The notes beneath the pieces were generated by a model, which worked only from the letters and a program-made list of their open reading frames with translations, searched no databases and was not told the DNA's origin. Below, piece by piece: positions 51,205 through 60,248 of a stretch of 64,000 nt of DNA (positions within the stretch are counted from its first letter, which is position 1; each line of letters starts with the position of its first letter). Source of the stretch: JBCCGG01 sp039029395 (GTDB taxonomy: Bacteria > Pseudomonadota > Alphaproteobacteria > Kiloniellales > JAKSDN01); NCBI GenBank assembly GCA_039029395.1, contig JBCCGG010000003.1, positions 62,001 through 126,000 of the forward strand. Reading direction: 5' to 3'. Position numbers and translations under genes: made by a program.

Positions 51205-51912
51205 ATGGCAGAAGACCAGAAGGTCGCGATCGTCACCGGCAGTGGCCGGGGCATGGGCGCGGCGACCGCCAAGGAGCTGCACGAGCGGGGCTACCGCCTG
51301 GCGCTTATGTCGCCTTCGGAGAGCGCGCTCAAACTGGCTGAAGAGCTCGGCGCGGTCGGCCACCAGGGCTCGACCGCCGTGGCGAGCGACTTGGAGATCC
51401 TGGTCAAAAAGACCCTGGAGGCCTATGGCCGGATCGACGGGGTGGTCAACCACACCGGCGGCCCGCCCAAGGGCGATCTGCTGGAGATCAGCGACGAGAG
51501 CTGGATCCAGGGACTCGATCTGGTGATCCTCTCAGTCGTGCGCATGTGCCGCCTAGTGACACCCGTCATGGAGCAGCAAGGCGGCGGCGCGATCGTCAAC
51601 ATCACGACATTCAGCGCCTTCGAGCCGGACCTGAAGTTCCCGGTCTCCTCCACCTTTCGCGCCGGCATCGGCGCCTTCACGAAGCTCTATTCCGACCGCT
51701 ACGGCGCCCAGAACATTCGCATGAACAGTGTCATGCCAGGTTACATCGACAGCCTCAACATCCCCGAGGACTGGGTGAAGGGCGCCGCCATGAAGCGCGT
51801 CGGCAAGGTTGACGAGATCGCCAAGACCGTCGCCTTTCTGCTGTCCGACGACGCCGGCTACATCACCGGCCAGAACATCCGCGTCGACGGCGGGATAACT
51901 CGGCACGTGTAA
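51205..51912 (+). CDS. SDR-family protein lacking the YxxxK pair
   Basis: The 235-residue protein has the Rossmann loop VTGSGRGMGAATAKEL and the end motif YITGQNIRVDGGI, but the active site reads SSTFR: Ser148 and Arg152 replace Tyr and Lys, and NNAG is replaced by NHTG. The catalytic Ser region is NITTFSAF, with Thr. Such SSxxR-type SDR proteins form a recurring subgroup whose chemistry is not established as far as I know. A GAGGAGAGGA ribosome binding site precedes the chosen ATG. Confidence 0.85.
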   Translation: MAEDQKVAIVTGSGRGMGAATAKELHERGYRLALMSPSESALKLAEELGAVGHQGSTAVASDLEILVKKTLEAYGRIDGVVNHTGGPPKGDLLEISDESWIQGLDLVILSVVRMCRLVTPVMEQQGGGAIVNITTFSAFEPDLKFPVSSTFRAGIGAFTKLYSDRYGAQNIRMNSVMPGYIDSLNIPEDWVKGAAMKRVGKVDEIAKTVAFLLSDDAGYITGQNIRVDGGITRHV

Positions 51913-51916
51913 GTGT

Positions 51917-52372
51917 TCACCGCTTCCACTGGATCAGCAGCATGCCGCCGACCACCATGACCGCGCCGACCAGGCGCCACCAGGTGATCGGCTGCTCCCG
52001 GTAGACCAGAAAGCCGTAGTGGTCGATCACCAGAGAGGCCGCCATGGTGCCAACGATGGTCGTGGCAACGAAGGCGGCCGCGCCCAGCTTGGGCGCCAGC
52101 ACCAAGGAGGAGAGCACGAAGAAGGCACCCAGGAATCCGCCGGTCCAGGCGTACCAGGGCGCGGCCGCCAAACTGGCCATCTGCGGCAGGGGAATGCGCA
52201 GAACGAGAACGACGACCAGCAAGGCCAGGCTGGCCACCGTGGTGTTGGTCAGCGCCGCCAGAAGCGCGTGGCCGTGAAACTGAGAGATCGTCGCGTTCAC
52301 GCCGGCCTGGATCGGGTAGCCAGCGCCGACCAAAAGCGCGATCAGAATGAGCAGCAGAGTCTCGAGGGCCAT
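51917..52372 (-). CDS. DUF606 / YdcZ-type DMT-family membrane protein
   Basis: The 151-residue protein has five hydrophobic segments and DUF606 landmarks: AGYPIQAGVNATISQFHG near the N-terminus, WYAWTGGFLGAFFVLSS in the middle and LVGAVMVVGGMLLIQ at the end. DUF606 proteins are half-size relatives of drug/metabolite exporters and work as dimers. Its ribosome binding site GGAG lies in the arm of a long hairpin immediately upstream (52378-52425). It converges on the SDR gene with four bases between stops. Confidence 0.85.
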   Translation of the reverse strand: MALETLLLILIALLVGAGYPIQAGVNATISQFHGHALLAALTNTTVASLALLVVVLVLRIPLPQMASLAAAPWYAWTGGFLGAFFVLSSLVLAPKLGAAAFVATTIVGTMAASLVIDHYGFLVYREQPITWWRLVGAVMVVGGMLLIQWKR

Positions 52373-52377
52373 GGGAT

Positions 52378-52425
52378 CTCCGGGGACGCTATAGGACAGT
52401 ATCTGTCCCTATAGCATCCCCGGAG
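52378..52425 (-). promoter_or_regulatory. Long hairpin overlapping the DUF606 ribosome binding site
   Basis: Arms 52378-52399 and 52403-52425 pair over about 22 bases with one mismatch and one bulge, closing on a TAT loop. On the minus strand it begins 15 bases after the M6 protease stop and ends 5 bases before the DUF606 ATG, burying the GGAG in its 3' arm. It could be an operator (core TATAGGACAG / CTGTCCTATA-like), a translational block, or a terminator without T run for the protease gene. Confidence 0.55.
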
Positions 52426-52439
52426 GCCGCCGGTCTCCC

Positions 52440-55400
52440 TTAGTAGACGACAATCTCGGTGTTGGAGCAGGCGCCGCCGCTCTGCTCGCAGATTTGGTAG
52501 CTATAGGTCGCGCTGCCGTTCGCACCGATGTTGTCCCGGTATATGCCGTCGTTGCGCGTCGGCGCGCCGACTTGAGAGCCGTCACGCAGGATCAGCACCT
52601 TGGTGCCGAGCGCGCCGCTCCACGTCAGCGTAACGCTGTGCTTGCCGCGCTTGATGGTGCCGACCGCGTTCAGCTCGATGGACTCGTCACCACCACCACC
52701 GCCACCGCCAGAGTCGTCGGTGGTCGCCGAGGCCTGGCCCGAACAGGCGACTTCGCTCGTGGCACTAACCGCGCAGACCCGGAAGGTGTAGCCGGTCGAG
52801 GCTTGCAGGCCGCCTGCGGTAAAGCTCTGGCTGCCGGAGGCGACGTTGCTGTCGACGGTGTTCCAGGAGTTGCCGTCCAAACGCTCCACCTCGTAGTGGT
52901 CCTCGCCGCTGGCATCGTTCCAGGTCAGCTGGATCTGGCTGTCCGACTGGGCCTGGGCGCTCAGGTTGCCGGGCGCCGTGAGCGGCGCGTCTTGGGCGGC
53001 CTCGAGATAGAGGTGGCGCACGGTGAGGGTGTCCGCGCTGGTGCTTCTGCGCGAACGCGAGCTGTCGCGCACCCGGATGTAAAACGTCCCGGCGGCGGCG
53101 GACGGCAGCTCGACGCTCTGGTAGTTGTTAGAGCTGTCGGTCTTGGCCGAGAACAGGAAGGTGAAGGGCCCGTTTTGGCTGGGCGCATAGTGGAAGTCGA
53201 ATCGATCGCCGTCGCTGCTCGGCCCTGAAACGTCGGCACTGAACGTCAGCACATTGCCGCCCGGCACGTTGTCGAAGCGCCAGAAGTGCTCCAGGCGGCT
53301 GATACCCCGCATGCCCACGAGGACCTCGGTGATCTGCTGGGCGCCGGAGGCCTGCCGGGTATCCTGATAGCTGCCGCTAACCGCGCCATCGATCGGCATC
53401 TCGCCGTCCGCCACCAGGCCGCTCGGCGGCGGGGGCGGCGGCGGATTGACCGTGACGCTGGTCTGGGCCACGCCCTCGCCGTCGTTGTTGTAGGCGGCAA
53501 CCTGGTAATCGTAGCTGTTGCCGCTGGAAACCCCGTTATCGGTGAAGGACGTGCTGTTGGCCGGCAGGTCGGCGATTTGGCTGAAGCCACCGCCGTTCGC
53601 GGCGCGCCGCACGCGGTAGCCGTTCTCGTTGGTGGCCGCGTCGCCCCAGCTGAGATCGACCCGGGTGCCGGTGATCGCCGCGGCGCTGAGCCCGCTGGGC
53701 GCGGCCGGTATTGACGGCGCCGTGGTGGTCGCGCCGACCGGGCCGTCATAGGCGGAGTCGCCCGCCCCGCTATAGGCGCGGACCCGATAGTCGAAACTCG
53801 CGCCCGAGGGCAGGTTGGTGTCGCTGTAGCCTTGGCTGTTGGCCGGCAGGTCGGCGATCAGGGTCCAGCTCGAGGTGCCTTGCGGGCGCCGCTCCAGCTG
53901 GAAGCCGAGCTCGTCGGTCGCATTGTCGGCCCAGGTCAGCTGTACGAAGTCGGTGCCGACCGAGGCGACCGTCAGGTCGCTCGGCGCGGCCGGCGGCGTC
54001 GCCGGCGTACCGCTGCTGTTGAAGTTGAAGGTCATGGTAGAACCGGCTTCGGAGATGTCGGTGATCTCGTGGCCAGTGTCGGTGACGATGCCGTCCTGAT
54101 AGGCGTTGGTGCTGGGGTTACCCGTGGTCATAAGCTGATTGACGCCGTCGCCGTGAAACACGTCGCCGGCATCGCCACGGTCGTTGCCCTTCTCCAGCTC
54201 ATACTTGCCGTCGGCCTGGAGCACCGACACCCGATAGTGATTGCCGTTCTCGGGCCAATTGCTCTGACCCGGATGGCCTTCGGTGTTGAATCCGGCTTCA
54301 TCGTCGATGTGCCAAATCACCAGGCCGCCCTGGGGCATGGCCGAGTCGAAGCCGAGGGGTTGCCGGTTTTCGATCAAGAGGTATTCGTTCGAGGGAAAGC
54401 CATCGTCGATGCGGTAGACCTCGGCGTGGGTTTCCGCGGCGCGCAGGCTGTAGCTGCCGGGTGCGCTCAATGTCATGGGCGTCAGCCAGCCGAGCTGAAT
54501 CTTGCTCCAGGGTGAGAAATGGGGCGGGTAAAGCTGGGAGAAGTCGAAGCCCCAGGAGTTGGCCATCAAGCCGAAGGAGCCGATACCCTCTCCGCCGCCG
54601 TTGGTGTCGTAGAGATCGGGCAGACCGAAGAAATGGCCGGTCTCGTGGGCGATCACGCCGATCCGGCCGATGTTCGATCCGCTCGTGCCCCAGAGGCCCG
54701 GGCTGATGTGATAGGCGCTGACCCTGACGCCCTCGGCCGAGGTCCAGCTCGGCTGGATGCCCCAGCGGTGGGACCAGATGCGGTTGGAGTAGTGCGTCCC
54801 GGCGGAATCGGTGCCGCCCCACTCGGCGCCGTAGCCCGAGTGGATAAAGGCGACTGCGTCGATCCAGCCGTCGCCATCTTGGTCGAACTGGGTGAAGTCC
54901 GTGGTCGCGTCGACCGCATCGAGCGCCTCACGCAGGGCCTGCCACAGCTTGGAGGAGCCGGACACGCCGTCGGCGTAGTAAGCCTCGGTTTGGGACACGG
55001 TGACCCAGGGCACGACGGTCGAATTGAGCGACATTTGGCCGTAGGAGTTCTCCAGATAGACGTCGCGTATGCTTCCCGTCGGCGCCAGGCTCGGGTGACC
55101 GCCCTGTGCGTTGAACAGAATGTCCAGATCGCCTTGGCTCGGCAAGGTGCGGCCGGTGTGGTTGGAAAAGCGAATCGGCACCACCAGGTTGGGGATCGCA
55201 CCGCTCGGCCCGAAAGACGGCATCCCTTGAACCTGGGCGCTCTCGGCCTCGCCAAGGCCCTGGGCGCGCTGGGCGTCGATCACCGCGCGCGAGGGCAGCT
55301 CCCGGGGTCTCAAGCCCCTGGTGACCGGATTCACCTTGCCGACCTGCCATGGGGTCGAGACCAATCTGCCGTTGGCGGCCTGCCGAGCATAGACGTAGCG

Positions 55401-55646
55401 GCCATTGTCGCGCACAACAGTGAAGCCGTTGGCATCCTCTTCCCAGCTGAAGCCCTCGTTGCCACGCAGGTAGATGACGATCTCGGTGCCGTCCGGCTGG
55501 TGTTCGTGGATCCCGTGAGGGCTGGCCTGGACGTGCGCCGCGGCAGGTCCGGCATCGCTCAGCAGCAGGCTGGCACCCAAAAGCGCCAATCCAGCAATCT
55601 TGAGGCGAGGCAGACGGATCGCGGAGCCTATCGTGCGTCTAGACAT
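52440..55646 (-). CDS. Secreted M6-family metalloprotease with fibronectin type III domains
   Basis: The 1068-residue precursor has a Sec signal (LKIAGLALLGASLLLSDAGP, cleavage near AAA), a propeptide, and an M6 (immune inhibitor A type) catalytic domain with zinc motif VIAHETGHFFGLPDLYD (His334, Glu335, His338, Asp344). Three fibronectin type III-like domains follow (APSDLTVASVGTDFVQLTWA, APSGLSAAAITGTRVDLSWG, APGNLSAQAQSDSQIQLTWN), with a PPPPPPP linker and a jelly-roll-like domain between the second and third, then a Gly-rich linker and a C-terminal domain with a Cys pair. It probably degrades extracellular protein. ATG 55646 follows GGAGGG by 7 bases. Confidence 0.92.
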   Translation of the reverse strand: MSRRTIGSAIRLPRLKIAGLALLGASLLLSDAGPAAAHVQASPHGIHEHQPDGTEIVIYLRGNEGFSWEEDANGFTVVRDNGRYVYARQAANGRLVSTPWQVGKVNPVTRGLRPRELPSRAVIDAQRAQGLGEAESAQVQGMPSFGPSGAIPNLVVPIRFSNHTGRTLPSQGDLDILFNAQGGHPSLAPTGSIRDVYLENSYGQMSLNSTVVPWVTVSQTEAYYADGVSGSSKLWQALREALDAVDATTDFTQFDQDGDGWIDAVAFIHSGYGAEWGGTDSAGTHYSNRIWSHRWGIQPSWTSAEGVRVSAYHISPGLWGTSGSNIGRIGVIAHETGHFFGLPDLYDTNGGGEGIGSFGLMANSWGFDFSQLYPPHFSPWSKIQLGWLTPMTLSAPGSYSLRAAETHAEVYRIDDGFPSNEYLLIENRQPLGFDSAMPQGGLVIWHIDDEAGFNTEGHPGQSNWPENGNHYRVSVLQADGKYELEKGNDRGDAGDVFHGDGVNQLMTTGNPSTNAYQDGIVTDTGHEITDISEAGSTMTFNFNSSGTPATPPAAPSDLTVASVGTDFVQLTWADNATDELGFQLERRPQGTSSWTLIADLPANSQGYSDTNLPSGASFDYRVRAYSGAGDSAYDGPVGATTTAPSIPAAPSGLSAAAITGTRVDLSWGDAATNENGYRVRRAANGGGFSQIADLPANSTSFTDNGVSSGNSYDYQVAAYNNDGEGVAQTSVTVNPPPPPPPSGLVADGEMPIDGAVSGSYQDTRQASGAQQITEVLVGMRGISRLEHFWRFDNVPGGNVLTFSADVSGPSSDGDRFDFHYAPSQNGPFTFLFSAKTDSSNNYQSVELPSAAAGTFYIRVRDSSRSRRSTSADTLTVRHLYLEAAQDAPLTAPGNLSAQAQSDSQIQLTWNDASGEDHYEVERLDGNSWNTVDSNVASGSQSFTAGGLQASTGYTFRVCAVSATSEVACSGQASATTDDSGGGGGGGDESIELNAVGTIKRGKHSVTLTWSGALGTKVLILRDGSQVGAPTRNDGIYRDNIGANGSATYSYQICEQSGGACSNTEIVVY

Positions 55647-55832
55647 AAGATAACCCTCCAATCCCCATTAGGAATGGCAAGAAATACTTTATCCCTGTTA
55701 AAATTTCTTAAGCGACACTACTACATTTATCCCAAATTTTAGGCTTTTTCTTGGCAAGGCCGATTCCGTTCGACCCCGCAGCGCGCCTAGGCTAAAGAGG
55801 ACGCTGCATCTCAACTGGCAGGCCACCGTCCC

Positions 55833-56666
55833 TTGAGCCTCGGTAAGATCCTTCTCGTCGCCCTCCTTCTGGTGGTCGCCTTGGCCGGCGCCTCGATCTT
55901 GGTCGCCGCGCTCAGGACGCCCAGTCACGAGGGCCAGTGGAAGGCCGAGTATGCGCGCCTACCGAGCGCCCAGCTGGCCGGCAACGAGGCGCGGATCACG
56001 AATGTCCGCGACTTCGTCTTCGAACCCGACGGCGCGCTCAAGGAAGCGCGCTATCACGATCGGGACTACGATTTATCCCAGCTGGAGACCCTGTGGTATG
56101 GCATTTCTCACTTTACCGATTACGGCCTCGCCCACACTTTCCTGAGCTTCGGCTTCGCCGATGGCCGCTACGTCACCTTCTCCTTCGAGGCGCGTCAGGA
56201 GACCGACCAGAGCTACAATCCCATTCGCGGCGTGTTCGGCGCCTACGAGCTGATCCTGATCGTCAGCGAAGAGCGCGACGTGATCGGCCGGCGCACCCAC
56301 ATCTGGGGTCAGGAGGTCTATCTCTATCAGGTGACGGCGGCACCCGAGAAAATCCGGGAGCTGTTCGAAAAACTTCTGATCCGGGTCAACGAGATCCACG
56401 ACCAGCCGGAGTTCTATCACACCCTGACCGACAACTGCACGGTCAGCCTCTGGCGCTATTCCCAGCGCATTTCGAAGCTGCGGCTCTATACCCACCCCAA
56501 GCTGCTGTTGCCCGGCTATTCCGACGAGGTCGCCTACGACCTCGGCCTGATCGCCAACGACCGGCCCTTCGAAGAGGTCCGCGCGGCCGCCAAGATCGAC
56601 CCCAGTGCCTTCGCCTACGACGACGCGGACTATTCCAAGCGCCTACGCGGGATCGAGGACGATTAG
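55833..56666 (+). CDS. DUF4105 (Lnb N-terminal-like) periplasmic/membrane-anchored protein
   Basis: A single N-terminal transmembrane helix (ILLVALLLVVALAGASILVA) anchors a 250-residue domain with the DUF4105 pattern: NVRDFVFEPDGALKEARYHD, LAHTFLSFGFADGRYVTFSF, YELILIVSEERDVIGRRTHI and FYHTLTDNCTVSLWRYSQ, including the conserved His and Cys that suggest a hydrolase- or transglutaminase-like site. The function of DUF4105 is unsettled; relatives sit beside lacto-N-biosidase and in bacteroidete lipoproteins. The start is TTG at 55833. The last 24 bases overlap the 3' end of the opposing DUF1989 gene. Confidence 0.8.
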   Translation: MSLGKILLVALLLVVALAGASILVAALRTPSHEGQWKAEYARLPSAQLAGNEARITNVRDFVFEPDGALKEARYHDRDYDLSQLETLWYGISHFTDYGLAHTFLSFGFADGRYVTFSFEARQETDQSYNPIRGVFGAYELILIVSEERDVIGRRTHIWGQEVYLYQVTAAPEKIRELFEKLLIRVNEIHDQPEFYHTLTDNCTVSLWRYSQRISKLRLYTHPKLLLPGYSDEVAYDLGLIANDRPFEEVRAAAKIDPSAFAYDDADYSKRLRGIEDD

Positions 56667-57257
56667 GCGAACCGGGCTAGGCTGGCCGTCGTTGCAGGGA
56701 TTGTTGACCTGGGGGCAGTTGGAGACAACCGCCAGCGCCGCCATCTCGGCGCGCAACTCCACGGCGTCGCCGGCTTTGCCGGGCCCCGGCGCGAAGGTGC
56801 TCTCGGCCAGCTTTCGCTCGCCGGAGACCGGCACGTCGCAGAAGAAGTTGATGTTGGGCACGATGTCGCGCCGGCTCAGGCCGTGAGGCGCCAGCGCCTC
56901 GAGGAAGTTTTCCCGGCACCCCGGGCAATCGCTGACCCCATAGAGCATCCGATTGCTGGGCGCGCTGCAGCAGCCGCCAATGGTGTCATGGCCGCCGTAG
57001 CTGTCGCCCGTAATCGTAAAGATCGCCCGCGCTTCGTCGGAATAAAGCCGATGGCCCGTGGTCAGTTTCAGGGTGCCGGCCGCCTTGAGCGTGTTGGGCG
57101 CGTGGTAGCGCTCCTCGGGCCGCTCGGCGTTGTAGCATAGGAAGTCGACGCCCTGGCGGCCCTCCAGGTCGACGATGCGCAGAATCTGGCCGGTCGCCAG
57201 CACCTTCGACCAAGGCCGGCCGGGCGCCAGGGTCTCGTCGCTGATTACCCTGCTCAT
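56643..57257 (-). CDS. DUF1989 urea carboxylase-associated-type protein
   Basis: The 204-residue protein has the DUF1989 hallmarks: LEGRQGVDFLCYNAERPEER, GDSYGGHDTIGGCCSAPSN, GCRENF and PNINFFCDVPV with conserved Cys/His residues that could bind a metal. Family members next to urea carboxylase have been shown to be carboxyguanidine deiminases in guanidine breakdown; here there is no urea carboxylase or allophanate hydrolase, so the role may differ. It overlaps the TerB-like gene by ATGA and is coupled to it. Confidence 0.85.
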   Translation of the reverse strand: MSRVISDETLAPGRPWSKVLATGQILRIVDLEGRQGVDFLCYNAERPEERYHAPNTLKAAGTLKLTTGHRLYSDEARAIFTITGDSYGGHDTIGGCCSAPSNRMLYGVSDCPGCRENFLEALAPHGLSRRDIVPNINFFCDVPVSGERKLAESTFAPGPGKAGDAVELRAEMAALAVVSNCPQVNNPCNDGQPSPVRLIVLDPA

Positions 57258-57712
57258 GGGGTCAGCCGTGGATTGCCGCCCAAATCGCGCCAGACCTGCT
57301 CAGGCGCGAGGCCGAGCTGATGGCAGAGCTGCTTGAACTCGGCGATCTCGCTCTCGGTCACTTCGTCGTCGGCAACGATGATCATGTAGGCGACCCGCAT
57401 CATGGTGCGCGCCCGCTTGGGCTTGTCCGCCATGCGCGCGACCTTCTGATAGAGCACGGTCTTGGCGCCCGCACCGTCCGTGCGCAGCGCGTGCACATAG
57501 TCATCGAGAATGCGGACCGCTTTGTTGAAATCGAGCTCTTTGAGCGCTTCTTGGCTGGCGAAGATCTGGAAGATCTTGTAGCGCTCGGAGAGCTTGAACT
57601 CCTCGTCGGCCAGCGCGGCCAGCGCGCAGACCGCCATCACCGCCTTGAGGAACTCCTTGTTGCGGTAGTGCCGGACTTCGGCGACCAACTTGTCCATCAA
57701 GGTCTGTTGCAT
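57254..57712 (-). CDS. TerB-like helical protein
   Basis: The 152-residue protein matches the TerB/DjlA N-terminal-like alpha-helical fold: AVMAVCALAALADEEFKLSE near residue 25 and MRVAYMIIVADDEVTESEIA with FKQLCHQLGL, the repeated acidic D-x-x-ADEE/ADDE-VTESE pattern that binds metal in TerB. TerB proteins link to tellurite and stress responses, but lone TerB domains are common and of unknown role. I chose the ATG at 57712; a GTG at 57754 would add 14 residues. Its TGA overlaps the start of the DUF1989 gene. Confidence 0.8.
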   Translation of the reverse strand: MQQTLMDKLVAEVRHYRNKEFLKAVMAVCALAALADEEFKLSERYKIFQIFASQEALKELDFNKAVRILDDYVHALRTDGAGAKTVLYQKVARMADKPKRARTMMRVAYMIIVADDEVTESEIAEFKQLCHQLGLAPEQVWRDLGGNPRLTP

Positions 57713-57842
57713 GGACGCTCGCTTTCCTCCCGTGACGCACACCATCCATTTCACTTTGCCTTGATTAAGAGAGCAAGGACATTGAAGTGGCAGTTCGAGA
57801 GGAAGCGCCTAGATCATGTGGGTCAAATTGACCAACCTAACC

Positions 57843-58052
57843 CTATCTGCCGGTGGTCAATCCCAGCCCCTGAAACACCCCACCTAGCAAGGTAGTCACA
57901 ATTAGAAAGATGATCATTAGTATGATCATCGCGGGGATCGAGGCTATCGTCCACTTGATGATGAAAATGACCATTGAGAGAAATGGCATACGGATGTTGG
58001 TCACGACCACATTTAGCGTACCGCCGCCAGAATGCGAATCCCCATTTGACAT
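57843..58052 (-). CDS. Small membrane protein (69 aa)
   Basis: GGAG lies 7 bases before the ATG. The 69-residue product has a hydrophilic N-terminus (MSNGDSHSGGGT) and two adjacent hydrophobic stretches (FLSMVIFIIKWTIASIPAMI, LMIIFLIVTTLLGGVF). It is AT-richer than neighbouring genes. No family was recognised. The flanking gaps (57713-57842 and 58053-58232) contain nothing I can support. Confidence 0.55.
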   Translation of the reverse strand: MSNGDSHSGGGTLNVVVTNIRMPFLSMVIFIIKWTIASIPAMIILMIIFLIVTTLLGGVFQGLGLTTGR

Positions 58053-58232
58053 AGAGTATCTCCATTGGTTTCGAGTTGAACATCAAGCAACCGAAGCGGA
58101 GTCCAAAAGCCAGTCCGCTCCAGCAACTGAAAATCTTTGATTGATTCGAAATTATTGAATCTACTTTAAGACGACAACCCATAAAGGCATAAAAGCCCTC
58201 CAATAATCGCACCGTCTGGAAGGTCAGGGAAC

Positions 58233-59033
58233 TCAGCCAGGTAAAGCGAGCGCCTCGTCGAGAAAGCCAATGAGCGAGCGATTGACCGCCTCCGGATCCT
58301 CGGCCAAGCCCATGTGGCGCAGGCCCGGTAAGATCCCGGCCCGGGCGTTGGGCATCAGCGCTGCCATGGCGTGGGCCATTTCCGGCGAATTGCCAGCGTC
58401 CTCGCCAAACGCCAACACCAGGGTCGGTGCGGAAATCTGAGTGATCGCCTGGGCCAGCGGGGCGTCGCCCTCGGCCAGCACCCGGTAGAGCCCCGGGTAG
58501 ACCGCCGGATCGTTGGCCAGAATCCACTGGCGCACCCGCTCCAGCACTTCCGGATGGCGGGCGGCGTAGGCCGGGGTGAACCAGCGCTCGAGCGCTGGGC
58601 CGACGGTCGCGCTGGGCCCCTCCGCGGCGGCTTGCGCGACCCGCTTCAGTACGGCGGCGCGCTGTTCTTCGGTGCGGTCGTGGGCGGAGGCCAGGATCGC
58701 CAAGGCGCTCACCGACCCCGGGTGGGCCAGGGCGACGGCGCGCACGATCATGCCGCCCAGGGAAAAGCCGACTAGGGCACAAGGGCCCAGCGCCAGGCCA
58801 TCGATCAGGCCGATAAGCTGGTCGGCCAGCTGGTCGAGGCTGGGCTCACCCGCCGGCGGGTCGCTCGCGCCGTGGCCGATCAGATCGTAGCGCAGCACCC
58901 GGTAGCGGGCGGTGAGCGCCGGCCACTGCCAATCCCACATGGCCCTGGTCATGCCCAGGCCGTGGACCAGCACGACCGTCGGCCCGTCTCCCGCGATCTC
59001 GTAGACCGTGCCCTTCAGGCGCCCCTCGCCCAT
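58233..59033 (-). CDS. Alpha/beta-hydrolase fold enzyme
   Basis: The 266-residue protein shows the oxyanion-hole HGLGMTRAMWDWQWP, nucleophile elbow VGFSLGGMIV with Ser91, acid near LVLAFGEDAGN and the catalytic His in LPGLRHMGLAEDPEAV. It resembles 3-oxoadipate enol-lactonase and related hydrolases (PcaD-like). It lies 13 bases downstream of the luciferase-like monooxygenase gene on the same strand; the pair probably acts in sequence, oxygenation then hydrolysis of an ester or lactone (inference). Confidence 0.9.
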   Translation of the reverse strand: MGEGRLKGTVYEIAGDGPTVVLVHGLGMTRAMWDWQWPALTARYRVLRYDLIGHGASDPPAGEPSLDQLADQLIGLIDGLALGPCALVGFSLGGMIVRAVALAHPGSVSALAILASAHDRTEEQRAAVLKRVAQAAAEGPSATVGPALERWFTPAYAARHPEVLERVRQWILANDPAVYPGLYRVLAEGDAPLAQAITQISAPTLVLAFGEDAGNSPEMAHAMAALMPNARAGILPGLRHMGLAEDPEAVNRSLIGFLDEALALPG

Positions 59034-59046
59034 GGAGGAGGGCCGA

Positions 59047-60114
59047 TTATTCGGCGGCGACCGGCTTGGCGGCCGGCTCCTGAAAGGCCGGCAGGACCTC
59101 GTCGATGAACAGCTTGAGCGACGATTGCTGCTGGGCTATGGGCAGGCCGTAGCTGGCGCAATAGCAGAAGTAGTCGACGCCCAGCGCCTCGTAGGGCTTG
59201 AGCTTGGCGATCACCTGATCGGGGGTGCCGAGCATCAGGTTGGCCAGCAAGTTGTCGCGCTCGTACTCCGCCTGATTGGTCAGCTCGGCCGGGTCCGGCT
59301 CCTGGGGGAAGCCGTCGATGACCGGCGCCAGGTTGCGGAACAGGTTCTCGAACTGCCGTCCCTGACGCTGGACCGCGCTGATGAATGCGTCCGCCTCGGC
59401 CTCCGTCTGATAGACCCCGCTATGGCGCATGGTCATGAAGCGCGGCCGCGCGACCCCCGGGTTGGCGGCCAGCGCCTCCTCGAAGCGGCCCATATAGGTC
59501 TCGACCTCGCCAAAGGGCCGGGTCAGGGCCCAGGTCATGATGTTGTAGCCCTCCTCGACCGCGGCGTTGAAAGTGCCGGGATCGCGCGCCGCGACCCAGA
59601 TCGGCGGGTGCGGCTTTTGTAGGGGCTTGGGGCAGACCGTCGCGGTCGGGAAGTCGTGGAATTCGCCGCTGTGCTCGTGATCGCCCTGCCAAAGGGCTTT
59701 GAGCACCGGCAGCATCTCGAGCATGATCGGCACGCCCTTGTTCTGATGGATGCCGCCGGCCATGCGGTCGAACTCCCGCTGATAGGCGCCCTTGCCGATG
59801 CCGAATTCGAGCCGCCCGCCGGAGAGCAGGTCGAGCAGGGCCGCCTCGCCGGCCAGCTTGATCGGGTGCCAGTAAGGCGCCACCACCACGCCGGTGCCCA
59901 GGCGGATCTGCTTGGTGTTGGCGGCGAAGTGGGCCAAGAGCTGGAACGGCCCCGGCGCGATGGTCATCTCGATCGCGTGGTGCTCGGCCGCCCAGACGAT
60001 GTCGAAACCGGCCTCGTCGGCCATCTGCACCATCTCGGTGGTGTGGGCCATGACCTCGACCATGTCCTCGTCCGGGCTCATGCGCTCCAGATTGATCACC
60101 AGGTTGAACCGCAT
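59047..60114 (-). CDS. Luciferase-like (LLM) flavin-dependent monooxygenase
   Basis: The 355-residue protein has the LLM TIM-barrel pattern: FDIVWAAEHHAIEMTIAPGP, IRLGTGVVVAPYWHPIKLAG, LSGGRLEFGIGKGAYQREFD, and KPHPPIWVAARDPGTFNAAV. These enzymes use reduced flavin supplied by a reductase to oxygenate diverse substrates. AAAGGAG precedes the ATG. It is divergently transcribed from a LysR gene 134 bases away, which is the expected regulator, and is followed by an alpha/beta hydrolase. Substrate unknown. Confidence 0.93.
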   Translation of the reverse strand: MRFNLVINLERMSPDEDMVEVMAHTTEMVQMADEAGFDIVWAAEHHAIEMTIAPGPFQLLAHFAANTKQIRLGTGVVVAPYWHPIKLAGEAALLDLLSGGRLEFGIGKGAYQREFDRMAGGIHQNKGVPIMLEMLPVLKALWQGDHEHSGEFHDFPTATVCPKPLQKPHPPIWVAARDPGTFNAAVEEGYNIMTWALTRPFGEVETYMGRFEEALAANPGVARPRFMTMRHSGVYQTEAEADAFISAVQRQGRQFENLFRNLAPVIDGFPQEPDPAELTNQAEYERDNLLANLMLGTPDQVIAKLKPYEALGVDYFCYCASYGLPIAQQQSSLKLFIDEVLPAFQEPAAKPVAAE

Positions 60115-60248
60115 GGTTCGTCTCCTTTAGGGGGCTAGAGGTCATAAGAGCCCAGCCTGCCGAGGCAGCCGTCTCCAAGCCCACTAAGCGCCAAAAGGGG
60201 CAGAATCGTAAACTTGAAAAAGACTTCGCTTTGCGTAACATTTTCTTC

